DNA of 64,000 nt, from positions 1,614,001-1,678,000 of the forward strand of contig NC_088302.1 of assembly GCF_032854445.1 (NCBI RefSeq), written 5' to 3'. This stretch comes from Liolophura sinensis (lineage: Eukaryota; Mollusca; Polyplacophora; Chitonida; Chitonidae). Shown here in pieces: positions 24,015-35,000 of the stretch; position 1 is the first letter of the stretch; each line of letters opens with the position of its first letter. The notes under the pieces are model-generated. The model was not told the DNA's origin, did not search any database, and saw nothing but the letters and a program-made list of their open reading frames with translations. The position numbers and the translations under genes were made by a program.

Positions 24015-24455
24015 GGGAAGGTCTACATTTGTACATCAACAACAAAACTGTAGGTGTCGAGACACAAGCTTGAAGGCCTACATTTGCACATCAACAACAA
24101 AACTGTAGGTGTCTAAACGCAAGCTTGAAGGCCTACTTTTGTACATCAACAACAAAACTGTAGGTGTCTAGACACAAGCTTGAAGGCCTACATTTGTACA
24201 TCAACAACAAAACTGTAGGTGTCAAAACACAAGCTTGAAGGCCTACATTTGTACATCAACAACAAAACTGTAGGTGTCTAGACGCAAGCTTGAAGGCCTA
24301 CATTTGTACATCAACAACAAAACTGTAGGTGTCTTAAACACAAGCTTGAAGGCCTACATTTGTACAACAACAAAACTGTATGTGTCTAAACGCAAGCTTG
24401 AAGGCCTACATTTGTACATCAACAACAAAACTGTAGGTGTCTAAACGCAAGCTTT
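24015..24455. repeat. 55-bp minisatellite, 8 copies
   Basis: Unit includes GAAGGCCTACATTTGTACAT, CAACAACAAAACTGTAGGTG and a HindIII-like AAGCTT at its end. One copy lacks a few bases. Confidence 0.93.
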
Positions 24456-24854
24456 GATCAAAGTTACATGGACTCCTCCAAAACACTGATTAAACATCAT
24501 TTTAAGAGTATGGCATCAGCAGAACCTAAACTAAACCTCAACATGGCTCTGTGCACTTGAAGCAAGTTAGTGGTACACTCTGGGGACAAGTTATGCGGCT
24601 GCATGATCTCAAATTTCACCTTAAAATGTCCATGTTGCACATTTTACCTGCTTCTGGAAGTTTTATTAATCTCAAAAGAGTATTTTGAGGTTTGCTTGAC
24701 AGGCAGGATGATTTTCTTGCTGGACAAATGTAAGTTTCAGCTCCATTTTACGAAATTTATTTGCCTCTTCAGCTAAGAAGGATACACCACAGCGGTGTAC
24801 AAATAGAGGCTATGCAATGTATGATCCCAGTCAAATTGGTACACAAAGTTTACA

Positions 24855-24985
24855 TGTGACTGTACACACATACAGTAGAAGGCAACATGACTATACACAC
24901 ACATACAGTAGAAGGCAACATGACTGTACACACATACAGTAGAAGGCAACATGACTATACACACATACAGTAGAAGGCAACAAAA
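24855..24985. repeat. about 32-bp minisatellite, 4 copies
   Basis: Unit based on ACACACATACAGTAGAAGGC and AACATGACT. Confidence 0.85.
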
Positions 24986-25082
24986 GAAAAGAACCAGGAT
25001 CCCTTCATACTTAGTATTGAGCACGTGTATGCAATTAAGCACATCAAACAAATAATTTATCAAAAACTAAAGCCTCTAATCA

Positions 25083-25915
25083 GTGACCTGATTAACACGG
25101 GATGAGCACATCATTACATGTACCTATCAGTGACCTAAGATGAACAAGGGATAAACACATCATTACATGTACCTATCAGTGACCTAAGATGAACAAGGGA
25201 TGAGCACATCATTACATGTACCTATCAGTGACCTAAGATGAACAAGGGATAAACACATCATTACATGTACCTATCAGTGACCTAAGATGAACAAGGGATA
25301 AACACATCATTACATGTACCTATCAGTGACCTAAGATGAACAAGGGATAAACACATCATTACATGTACCTATCAGTGACCTAAGATGAACAAGGGATAAA
25401 CACATCATTACATGTACCTATCAGTGACCTAAGATGAACAAGGGATTAGCACATCATTACATGTACCTATCAGTGACCTAAGATGAACAAGGGATAAACA
25501 CATCATTACATGTACCTATCAGTGACCTAAGATGAACAAGGGATAAACACATCATTACATGTACCTATCAGTGACCTAAGATGAACAAGGGATTAACACA
25601 TCATTACATGTACCTATCAGTGACCTAAGATGAACAAGGGATTAGCACATCATTACATGTACCTATCAGTGACCTAAGATGAACAAGGGATAAACACATC
25701 ATTACATGTACCTATCAGTGACCTAAGATGAACAAGGGATAAACACATCATTACATGTACCTATCAGTGACCTAAGATGAACAAGGGATTAGCACATCAT
25801 TACATGTACCTATCAGTGACCTAAGATGAACAAGGGATAAACACATCATTACATGTACCTATCAGTGACCTAAGATGAACAAGTGATAAACACAACATTA
25901 CATGTACCTGTCAGG
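25083..25915. repeat. 49-bp minisatellite, 17 copies
   Basis: Unit includes TATCAGTGACCTAAGATGAA, CAAGGGATAAACACATCATT and ACATGTACC. Very homogeneous; variants are GATTAGC and GATGAGC for GATAAAC. Confidence 0.95.
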
Positions 25916-25919
25916 ATTT

Positions 25920-27779
25920 CTGACGTTAGACTAAGTACTGGAGACGAGAAACTTCAGAGAACATGATACAGACAGCTGCATACAAACAAGTGAAACAACT
26001 AAGGCACATTTTATGACAAACACAAAAACTAACATAACTACTGCAGTACTGGACAATAGCTTTATGACAGTCAATTCTTGACTTGTGAAAGATAAAAAAC
26101 AAAATAAAATAAAAAACTGAGCAAAAACAAGGAAATGTACAAATTCACATATTACTGGTGTTCCCTGGTCATCTTTAATAGATGACATAATAATGTACAC
26201 TAGGGTGTTACACCTGCATTAACTTACAAGTTTAGTGATATTGTATAAATAAGGACTAAACAGGATACCCCAGATGAATTTGTAAAACATTTATTACTAT
26301 GAATTACATGTGCTATAGACATACAGCAGGCCAAGTTGTTCAAAAAGCACTGTTGTGTATTTGTTACCTGTTGGTAAAGCTTGGTTTACAGCCAGTGTAG
26401 TGATCCGTCACACTGTACTAGACCTGACCAGTTGGACTGAAGGACAAAGACTGCCAGGGTGCACTGAACTGCAGAAAAATACTACATACTGACCAGGGTT
26501 TTACTGACTACAAGTACCGATGAAATAAAAACTTTTCCTTGCTAATTGGATAGGATATGTTGCACGACACCTGCCAAAACAGAGGCAAATGGTAGAAAAC
26601 TGTAGAGGGGACAAACTGTTCCCAAATCACAAAATATCAACTTCCAAGTTTTTCAGCAGGAGGTCCATTATTCGGCTTAGTTTGGTTCCTAGGACTACAT
26701 CTTCAAACAATGCTTCATCAACAACATGGCTTGCCTTTGATTGAGCTAACAAAGTATACACATGTATATTGCACTAAAAGCAGGCATATGCAATGATTGT
26801 TTTGTTTAACACGTTCATAAATAACAATCTATTAATTAATGAACAAACATAGTAAAACCCAAAAAAGAAAAAGGAGGCAATAGAATGAGGCCTTGTTGCA
26901 GTCCTGTTTCAGACAGAACATATTTATGCAGAGTTCTGGGAGCTTGCCTGGCTAAAGATGCACTGAAGGGACACAACAACAAGAATATAAATACATGTAC
27001 AGGAATTCCAAGCTGCCAGAATCAAAGGAAAACAGAAGGCAGCATGCTCAACCCATGGTGAAAACACAGGCATAGGGAGCACGCAGAAGGGAGGTTTTGG
27101 GCAGGAGTTAAATTCTGGATTTACTTCTTCCTATGAAAGTCAGTTCTGGTCTAAGCTGTACATTGTATTTTCTCTTGTGACACTTGCCATTTTTATGCCT
27201 ATTTACTGGCTCCTCAACTGGTTGTACTCTGGAAGAGGACAAAGCAGATTTTAGCTTAACATCTGGCCATTTACATTTAATTATCTTTATGTGTAATCCT
27301 CCAAATCCTCAAACAACACATAACTTCATAGAAATGTACATATTTGACTTCCAACAGGGAAGAGACCTATGTATAAATGATAAACAATCTAAACTTGTTC
27401 ACTGAGGAAAGTCCTTTTCCACTCTTTCACATGTAACTGATGCAGGTACATATACTACTTTTTATACAAATGAAGGTAGGCTAATAAACCATTTTTACAA
27501 TCCTCAGGAGGCTAATCAGTAACAAGTGGAGTGATAATTAACTGAACAGAATGTCACGACAGAAATGGAGGGTACTTTGGGCGACCATCAACCAAATGTA
27601 GAAACAAGAGATACAAGATTACACAAGACTTGGCCTCAGAAGAGATATTCATGCAAGAAGTTGGCAATGATCGGTAGTGATCACATTAAATATTGGCTGT
27701 GAACAATGATTATAAATGGAACCTGGACTCTGCAAAAAATCATGATGGAACATGAAACAATTGCTTATTGGCTGATCAC
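25920..27779. other. intergenic, one weak candidate exon only
   Basis: AT-rich. The only protein-like stretch is on the minus strand at 26627-26745, discussed as a finding. No recognised mobile element. Confidence 0.4.
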
Positions 27780-28135
27780 CATTATCCTAGTCTATGAGCA
27801 GCTGATCAATATCTCAGAGAATCAAGTTTATGAACAGTTGATCAGCATCCCAAAGGATCATGTTTATGAGCCAGTATCCCAGAGAACCATCCTTACAAAC
27901 AACCAGTTTATCGCCATCTTACAGGCAATGTTTATGAACAGTTGATCAGCATCCTAGAGAATCGTGTTTATGAACAGTTGATCAGCATCCCAGGGGATCG
28001 TGGTTATGAACAGTTGATCAGCATCCTAGAGGATCGTGGTTATGAACCGTTGATCAGCATCCCAGAGGATCATGTTTATGAACAGTTGATCAGCATCTCG
28101 GGGGATCGTTTTTACGAACACTTGATCCTCAGTCA
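27780..28135. repeat. 36-bp minisatellite, about 10 copies
   Basis: Unit includes TATGAACAGTTGATCAGCAT, CCCAGAGGATC and GTT. The period of 12 codons gives an open frame reading YEQLISIPEDHV on the plus strand, interrupted once between 27945 and 27942. Flanks do not support a gene. Confidence 0.9.
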
Positions 28136-29570
28136 GGTGCCCCCTCATCTTTATGGATTGTTGACAGATATCTAGCACTGGTGAGCATTATCAAGGAATT
28201 AATCATCCTAGGGAGAAGAAAACAAAACATACAGATATATTCAAACAACTAATATATCCAAATATTTACACATTAATATCAGAATTAGGCATTGAATTAG
28301 TCCAAAGCGGTACAAAAGCCATGTGACACAAACCAAATGTTTTATTGTTCACCATATATTTACTCCAGATGATAAGACATTGTATATCCAACGAGACAAG
28401 AGAGGTGTACTGTAACTCAACCATGTCACATGTTTACAAGGTGTTTATTTCAGCATATTCTGAGGGCATTATATAGTGTAGGCTGATAATATTATACTTT
28501 TTTGTGAAGACCTGAGACTGACCAATCCAACTAATGTAGGTCTGTCTCCAAAATCAGATTAAAAATAAAAATTTGTAAAAAAGTTGAGGAATTAGGGTAC
28601 TATGACCTCAGAATTCAGACAGGCTAATGGCTTACAACAGGACACAATATGTCATCGGTAAATAATGAGCAGCTCTGACAAGGGTTGTGCAAGACTGGCA
28701 GGGTAGCTCATTGTGTACCCTAGTGGGAGAAAAATCCTAAAGCTTATTTGACGAGATACAAAATAGTCTATGATGGGTTGCTGTATGACTTCGGACAGAC
28801 CAGGTGATTTGTTGTGTGCGTACTGGAGCTTGACCCAGGTTAGACGCTTTAACCCAGGATCTCCTATCTCCACCATCAGCCAATCAATGTCTCCCTAATA
28901 TGACATCTGAGTTCGCACTATGGATGCGCAATGAAATTTAGGGAAATGAGATATCCATATGCCTTTGCACCATTCTTGTTTGAACCTTGTTATTCTTGTT
29001 ATTGGTCTTGTGGGTGTGGCTGAGAAGAAGTTCCTATACAATATAGGGGTAGTCTACAAATGTGATAGAGAACCACTGTTAATAAGTACAACTCACACCA
29101 CTCTTCTACCAATTAACTGTGCGCCATTTTCAGTAAATGCCAAGTTTTCAAGCAAAGCAGTATGAAGGTTTATTTTGCAGAAAAATACAGCAAGCACATC
29201 CCTCATGCCTGAACTGAAAAATAGCTAAATACATGAATAGTTTATATGTCTGACATACATGTTTGATGACAGAAAGTATTTAATTTAATTTCCATTTAAT
29301 TATTTCATTTTAATTCATTTTAATTATTTAACTTTTATGATGAATAAATGGCATATTATCTCTCTCAAGCATCACAACAAAGCACTACAACTCTGATTAT
29401 GAAACAAATGAGGGGAATCCCTGTTTTCAGAGCCAGACAGACTGGCTTGCCACGATACAGAGATGCACCTCTCATTTGCTAAAATGTTGGTTGTAAAGCC
29501 TTTTAACTGCAGATACTTTCACACCTACAGATTGGTAAATAAGCAAGTACACAAACAACCAGGCATAAGG
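28136..29570. other. intergenic, no gene seen
   Basis: AT-rich DNA. The segment at about 28640-28900 has an ordered, higher-GC look suggestive of an old interspersed repeat, but I cannot assign it. Confidence 0.4.
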
Positions 29571-29573
29571 GCA

Positions 29574-29690
29574 GACATACAGACAGGCATCAGACAGACA
29601 GGCATACAGACAGACAGGCATCAGACAGATAGACATGCAACAGACAGACAGGCATCAGACAGACAGACAAACATACAGACAGTCAGATTC
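29574..29690. repeat. (CAGA)-based microsatellite
   Basis: Mixed runs of CAGACAGA, CAGGCATCAGACAGACAGGC and ACATACAGAC. Confidence 0.9.
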
Positions 29691-29764
29691 AGTACAGCTG
29701 GATCCTGAGTTTACATGTACATCCTTTGGGATCTACTTCTCCTTGCTTACTGATAAGAACTAAA

Positions 29765-30835
29765 CTCCATCCTATACCCATCTTGATATCTTGATTGTAT
29801 CCTACACTGATTTTAATCACTCATCTTGATTTTATCCTACACTGATTTTAATCACTCATCTTGATTGTATCCTACACTGATTTTAATCACTCATCTTGAT
29901 TGTGACCTACACTGATTTTAATCACTCATCTTGATTGTAACTTACACTGATTTTAATCACTCATCTTGATTGTATCCTACACTGATTTCAATCACTCATC
30001 ATGATTGTGACTTACACTGATTTTAATCACTCATCTTGATTGTATCCTACACTGATTTCAATCACTCATCTTGACTGTATCCTACACTGATTTCAATCAC
30101 TCATCTTGATTGTATCCTACACTGATTTCAATCACTCATCCTGGTTGTGACTTACACTGATTTTAATCACTCATCTTGATTGTATCCTACACTGATTTTA
30201 ATCACTCATCTTGGTTGTATCCTACACTGATTTCAATCACTCATCTTGATTGTAACTTACACTGATTTTAATCACTCATCTTGATTGTATCCTACACTGA
30301 TTTTAATCACTCATTTTGGTTGTATCCTACACTGATTTCAATCACTCATCTTGATTGTGACTTACACTGATTTTAATCACTCATCTTGATTGTATCCTAC
30401 ACTGATTTTAATCACTCATCTTGGTTGTATCCTACACTGATTTCAATCACTCATCTTGATTGTAACTTACACTGATTTCAATCACTCATCTTCATTGTTT
30501 CCTACACTGATTTCAATCACCCATCTTGATTGTATCCTACACTGATTTCAGTCACCCATCTTGATTGTATCCTACACATATCTTGATTGTATTCTACACC
30601 CATCTTGATTGTATCCTACACTGATTTCAATCACCCATCTTGATTGTATCCTACACATATCTTGATTGTATTCTACACCCATCTTGATTGTATCCTACAC
30701 TGATTTCAATCACCCATCTTGATTGTATCCTACACTGATTTCAATCACCCATCTTGATTGTATCCTACACATATCTTGATTGTATTCTGCACCCATCTGG
30801 ATCGTATCTTACACCCACCTTGAATGTGTTTGATC
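29765..30835. repeat. 35-bp minisatellite, about 30 copies
   Basis: Unit includes CATCTTGATTGTATCCTACA and CTGATTTTAATCACT (variants CTTACA, TTTCAATC). Toward the right end shorter units missing the TGATTTNAATCAC part alternate with full ones. The palindrome-like GATTNNAATC recurs in each full unit. Confidence 0.95.
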
Positions 30836-30959
30836 CTATCCCCTACACATTTTGATTGTATTCACCCATCTTGATCATGTCCTACATACTTTGCTTGTAT
30901 TGAACATCCACCTAAATCTCCCTTAAATCATTTAGCAGCTGCTTCCTGCGGTTGTTGGT

Positions 30960-31580
30960 GACTAAATCTGAAGTAATACTGCATGATGCCAAATCTCAGT
31001 CAATTCAGATCTGGTGGCCACACCTTATACTGGCTTGACGTTTACTAGATCTGAAGTAATACTGCAAGATGCCAAATCTCAGTCAATTCAGATCTGGTGG
31101 CCACACCTTATACTGGCTTGATGCATACTAGATCTGAAGTAATACTGCAAGATGCCAAATCTCAGTCAATTCAGATCTTGTGGCCACACCTTATACTGGC
31201 TTGATGCATACTAGATCTGAAGTAATACTGCATGACGCCATATCTCAGTGAATTCCGATCTGGTGGCCTCACCTTATACTGGCTTGACGTTTACTAAATC
31301 TGAAGTAATACTGCATGATGCCAAATCTCAGTCAATTCAGATCTGGTGGCCACACCTTATACCGGCTTGAAGCATACTAGATCTGAAGTAATACTGCAAG
31401 ATGCCAAATCTCAGTTAATTCCGATCTGGTGGCCTCACCTTATACTGGCTTGACGTTTACTAAATCTGAAGTAATACTGCATGACGCCAAATCTCAGTCA
31501 ATTCAGATCTGGTGGCCACACCTTATACCGGCTTGACGTTATAAGATCTGAAGTAATACTGCATGACGCAATACTGCAAG
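30960..31580. repeat. 83-bp minisatellite, about 7 copies, downstream of CORO7
   Basis: Unit includes AGATCTGAAGTAATACTGCA, GATGCCAAATCTCAGTCAAT, TCAGATCTGGTGGCCACACC and TTATACTGGCTTGA. Lies about 300 bp past the CORO7 stop on the gene's 3' side, so it may fall in the 3' UTR or just beyond. Confidence 0.93.
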
Positions 31581-31709
31581 TCTTCAAGTCAAGAATTCTG
31601 TTTGGTTGGCGCCCTCCATTCCAAGATGGGTCAATAGAAGAGCTGGAAGCCAGTGTTACTTTAAGTCTAGTCAACAACAAGTCAGTTAACAGGAAGATTA
31701 CTAAATATG

Positions 31710-31800
31710 ATACATATGACTGACTGACTGAATGAATGAATATGGCTTCACGCCACATCAGCAATTTTTCAGCCATTTGTGAGACTGTAAGGCCATGGAT
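31710..31800. mobile_element. possible second SINE-like fragment
   Basis: TGACTGACTGAATGAATGAA followed by TGGCTTCACGCCACATCAGC and AATTTTTCAGCCAT resembles the end of a mollusc SINE known to me in general terms. It falls in the CORO7 3' UTR region. Confidence 0.4.
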
Positions 31801-31873
31801 AATGATGACAACATTTATCGTTCTGATCACTATTTTCCTAACGTTATGGTTCCCAGAGGACGTAGAGTTAGGA

Positions 31874-32008
31874 CTAAGCTGTACTGAGGACATGCAGACT
31901 GGAGACAGAAACAAGACTGACCCACTCATCGGGGTCTACCCCCTCAAACTGGTCCTGTGGGAGGGGCGAATCCTGGTGGGACAGCTTATCATTCATGGCC
32001 GACACTAG
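31874..32008 (-). CDS. CORO7: CORO7 exon 24 (last coding, with stop)
   Basis: Acceptor TTGTTTTAACAG, phase 0. Encodes [20 protein letters not shown] and FEGVDPDEW, then [15 protein letters not shown] and TAG. PLPQD and FEGVD identify the coronin-7 tail. Confidence 0.9.
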   Translation of the reverse strand, partial: LVSAMNDKLSHQDSPLPQDQFEGVDPDEWVSLVSVSSLHVLSTA

Positions 32009-35000
32009 CTGTTAAAACAACAACAACAACAACATCCAGTCTAGTCAGGCATGGTTAGCTCTATGAGGTTTGTGCAGCAATAGTCAGACAAGAGCAAGTG
32101 TAGCAAACTGTATAAAAAGCCTTCTTTTCAGAAGTAACTCAGCACAGGGCTTAACAAAAGTACTTTTAAATATCAGTACTGTCAACTATTACAGGAGACA
32201 ATCTAATAAAACATTTTAACAAATTTGCATTTGAAGATCATGTGCCTTCATACTAAAGGTGTCCATTAACCAAAGAGCTACAGTAATAATACACTGCAAC
32301 CAACTAGGTGTATGTGTGTGTATGTGTCTGTCTATGTGTATGTCTGTGTATGTGTGTGTCTGTCTATGTGTATGTGTCTGTCTATGTGTGTGTGTCTGCC
32401 TGTGTATGTGTGTGTGTCTGTCTATGTGTATGTGTATGTGTGTGTCTGTCTATGTGTATGTGTCTGTCTGTGTATGTGTGTGTGTATGTGTCTGTCTATG
32501 TGTATGTCTGTGTATGTGTACGTGTGTGTGTGTGTGTATGTGTGTTTGTATGTCTATGTGCATGTGTATATGTGTGTGTATGTGTATGTCTATGTGTATG
32601 TCTATGTGTCTGTCCATGAGTATGTGTATATGTGTGTGTATGTGTATGTCCATGTGTATGTCCATGTGTATGTGTATATGTGTGTGTATGTGTATGTGTC
32701 TATCCATGTGTATGTGTATGTCTATGTGTATGTGTGCGTGTGTGTGTATGTGTGTGTGTCTATGTGTATGTGTCTGTCCATGCGTATGTGTATGTGTCTG
32801 TCCATGCATATGTGTATGTGTCTGTCCATGCGTATGTGTGTGTGTATGTGTCTGTCCATGTCTATGTATATGTGTGTGTCCATGTGTATGTGTCTGTTAC
32901 AGCAGTAGTAGGGAGTAAGTCATGGAGCAGTAGTGTGGAGTTAGTACTGGAGCAGTTGTGTGGAGTCAGTGATGGAGCAGTTGTGTGGAGTTAGTACTGG
33001 AGCAGTAGTGTGGAGTCAGTACTGGAGCAGTTCTGTGGAGTCAGTGATGGAGCAGTAGTGTGGAGTCAGTACTGGAGCAGTTCTGTGGAGTCAGTGATGG
33101 AGCAGTAGTGTGGAGTCAGTGATGGAGCAGTTGTGTGGAGTCAGTACTGGAGCAGTTGTGTGGAGTCAGTGATGGAGCAGTAGTGTGGAGTTAGTACTGG
33201 AGCAGTTGTGTGGAGTCAGTACTGGAGCAATAGTGTGGAGTAAGTACTGGAACAGTAGTGTGGAGTCAGTATTGGTAGTAGTGTGGAGTCAGTCATGCAG
33301 CGGCGGTGTGGAGTCAGTAATGGAGCAGTAGTGCACAGTCCATAATGGTAAAATGGTGGAGTCAGTAATGGTGTCCTGTGGAGTCAGTAATGGTGTCCTG
33401 TAGTGTCAGTGGTGTAATGTCAAAAATGAGTAATGGTGTAATGAGTCAGTAGTGGTGTAATGTGGGACCAGTAGTGTAATGTGGAGTCAGTAGTGTTGTA
33501 ATGTTTAGTCAGTAATGTTGTAATGTGGAGTCAGTAGTGTTGTAATGTTTAGTCAGTAATGTTGTAATGTGGAGTCAGTAGTGCTGTAATGTAGAGTCAG
33601 AAATGGTGTAATGTAGTCATTAATGGTGTAGTGTGGATTCATTAATGGTGCAGTGTGGAGTCAGTAGTGATGTAAAGTGGAGTCAGTGATATCAAGTAGA
33701 TGATGTGATACAAGAGTAATGTGACTATTTATAAACTAAATCAATTCTAAGAAAGAAAAAATACTGAAATTGGAGATATCAAAACTACCCATTCCAATCA
33801 ACCTTAGTTTTTACGTGATGTATAGTCATACATGAATGTTTCTGTGCTGAAATCTGTAGCAGAAAACATTTTAAAACTGTTTCATTGCTGCCTGCTATAA
33901 ACATAAATAATTTTTTGATGTGAAGATAACCACAACAGAACTCAAACAACAGTACGGGCACATACTTCTAGTTTTCATCAAGCCCAGTTTAAGCTGATAT
34001 TACCATACCTCCTCTTTCTTCTCGGTGTCAGTTTTGTACAGTTTAGCATTGTAACTTGGGAACTTTTTAGTGGGGGTACCCTCCGGAGCCTCACTCACTG
34101 TAAACAAAAGACAATACCTGTATTCCACATAGTGCTTCATCTAGATCATAAATCTCACTTTGTATTATACTATGTGAACTGCTAACCGTCATATTATCAC
34201 AACTGCTTTAAAACTCCCCTCCCTCAAAGTCTATCATTTGTTCAAGAGAATTTGTCTTTCACCAAAATTTGTTTGCACATGAAAGCTCATCAGTAACTTG
34301 CCAAAGGTCAGCTGTTTCTGGCACTCCGGTTTCCTCCACCCATAAAAATGACTGCGATTTTTTAACTTAAAAATTTTTGTAGTTGGCGTCAACAATCAAA
34401 TAAGTAAACAAATGGCTGCACTTATAAGAGAAGCTAGTACTCACACAGCTGCATGTCCGCTGGTCGCAGGCTGACCTTGGCTGGAGCTCGATTCATCCCT
34501 GAGAACCACTCTGCAGATGACATGGCCGGCTTCCAAGTCACTTTTGTATCAGGGAATATATCATCTTGGAAATAATCTTTCTGAAAATGGAAACACATGG
34601 TTCACAACTACACAGTAAAGTAACCTACATGTATATGTAATCAAGTTCATTGCTCAACAGTAGGAATGTGAACAGGTTATTGGCCTTTACATTTTTATAG
34701 GTTTAAGAAGGCAACAAGTAACACAGAGGAAAATGATGATTTTGGAGAACATTTCCTCAGGTGTAGAGCAAGTCATGGCACAAACGTAACAAAATATCTC
34801 CAATTAAACCCAATGCTTCATAATGTACCCTGGTGTGCATTGACTATTCATTGATTTCATCTATATCTTATAGGGTACACATGACTGACCTGTACACGTA
34901 AGACATCGCCCAGCATTATGGTGGCAGGATAACATATACTGATACATCTGAGTGAAAAGATATGCACACTACATAACATGTGGTTTTTTTGTTTTGTTTT

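Larger units (their letters stand above)
20573..24015. other. intergenic, no gene supported
   Basis: AT-rich DNA between the foldback element and the 55-bp array. It holds a short degenerate repeat at 22105-22325 and a 16-base G run at 23084-23099. A short minus-strand frame ending at about 23668 (LSQSVSRAFLSLGKVKSY, then stop) looks protein-like but has no identifiable upstream exon. Confidence 0.45.

Noticed and set aside
25083-25915. CRISPR-like array
   Set aside because: Units abut without unique spacers, the genome is eukaryotic, and no cas-like gene is present; the same holds for the other arrays.
32259-32994. Cys/Val-rich frames in the TG tract
   Set aside because: Low-complexity microsatellite in an intron.
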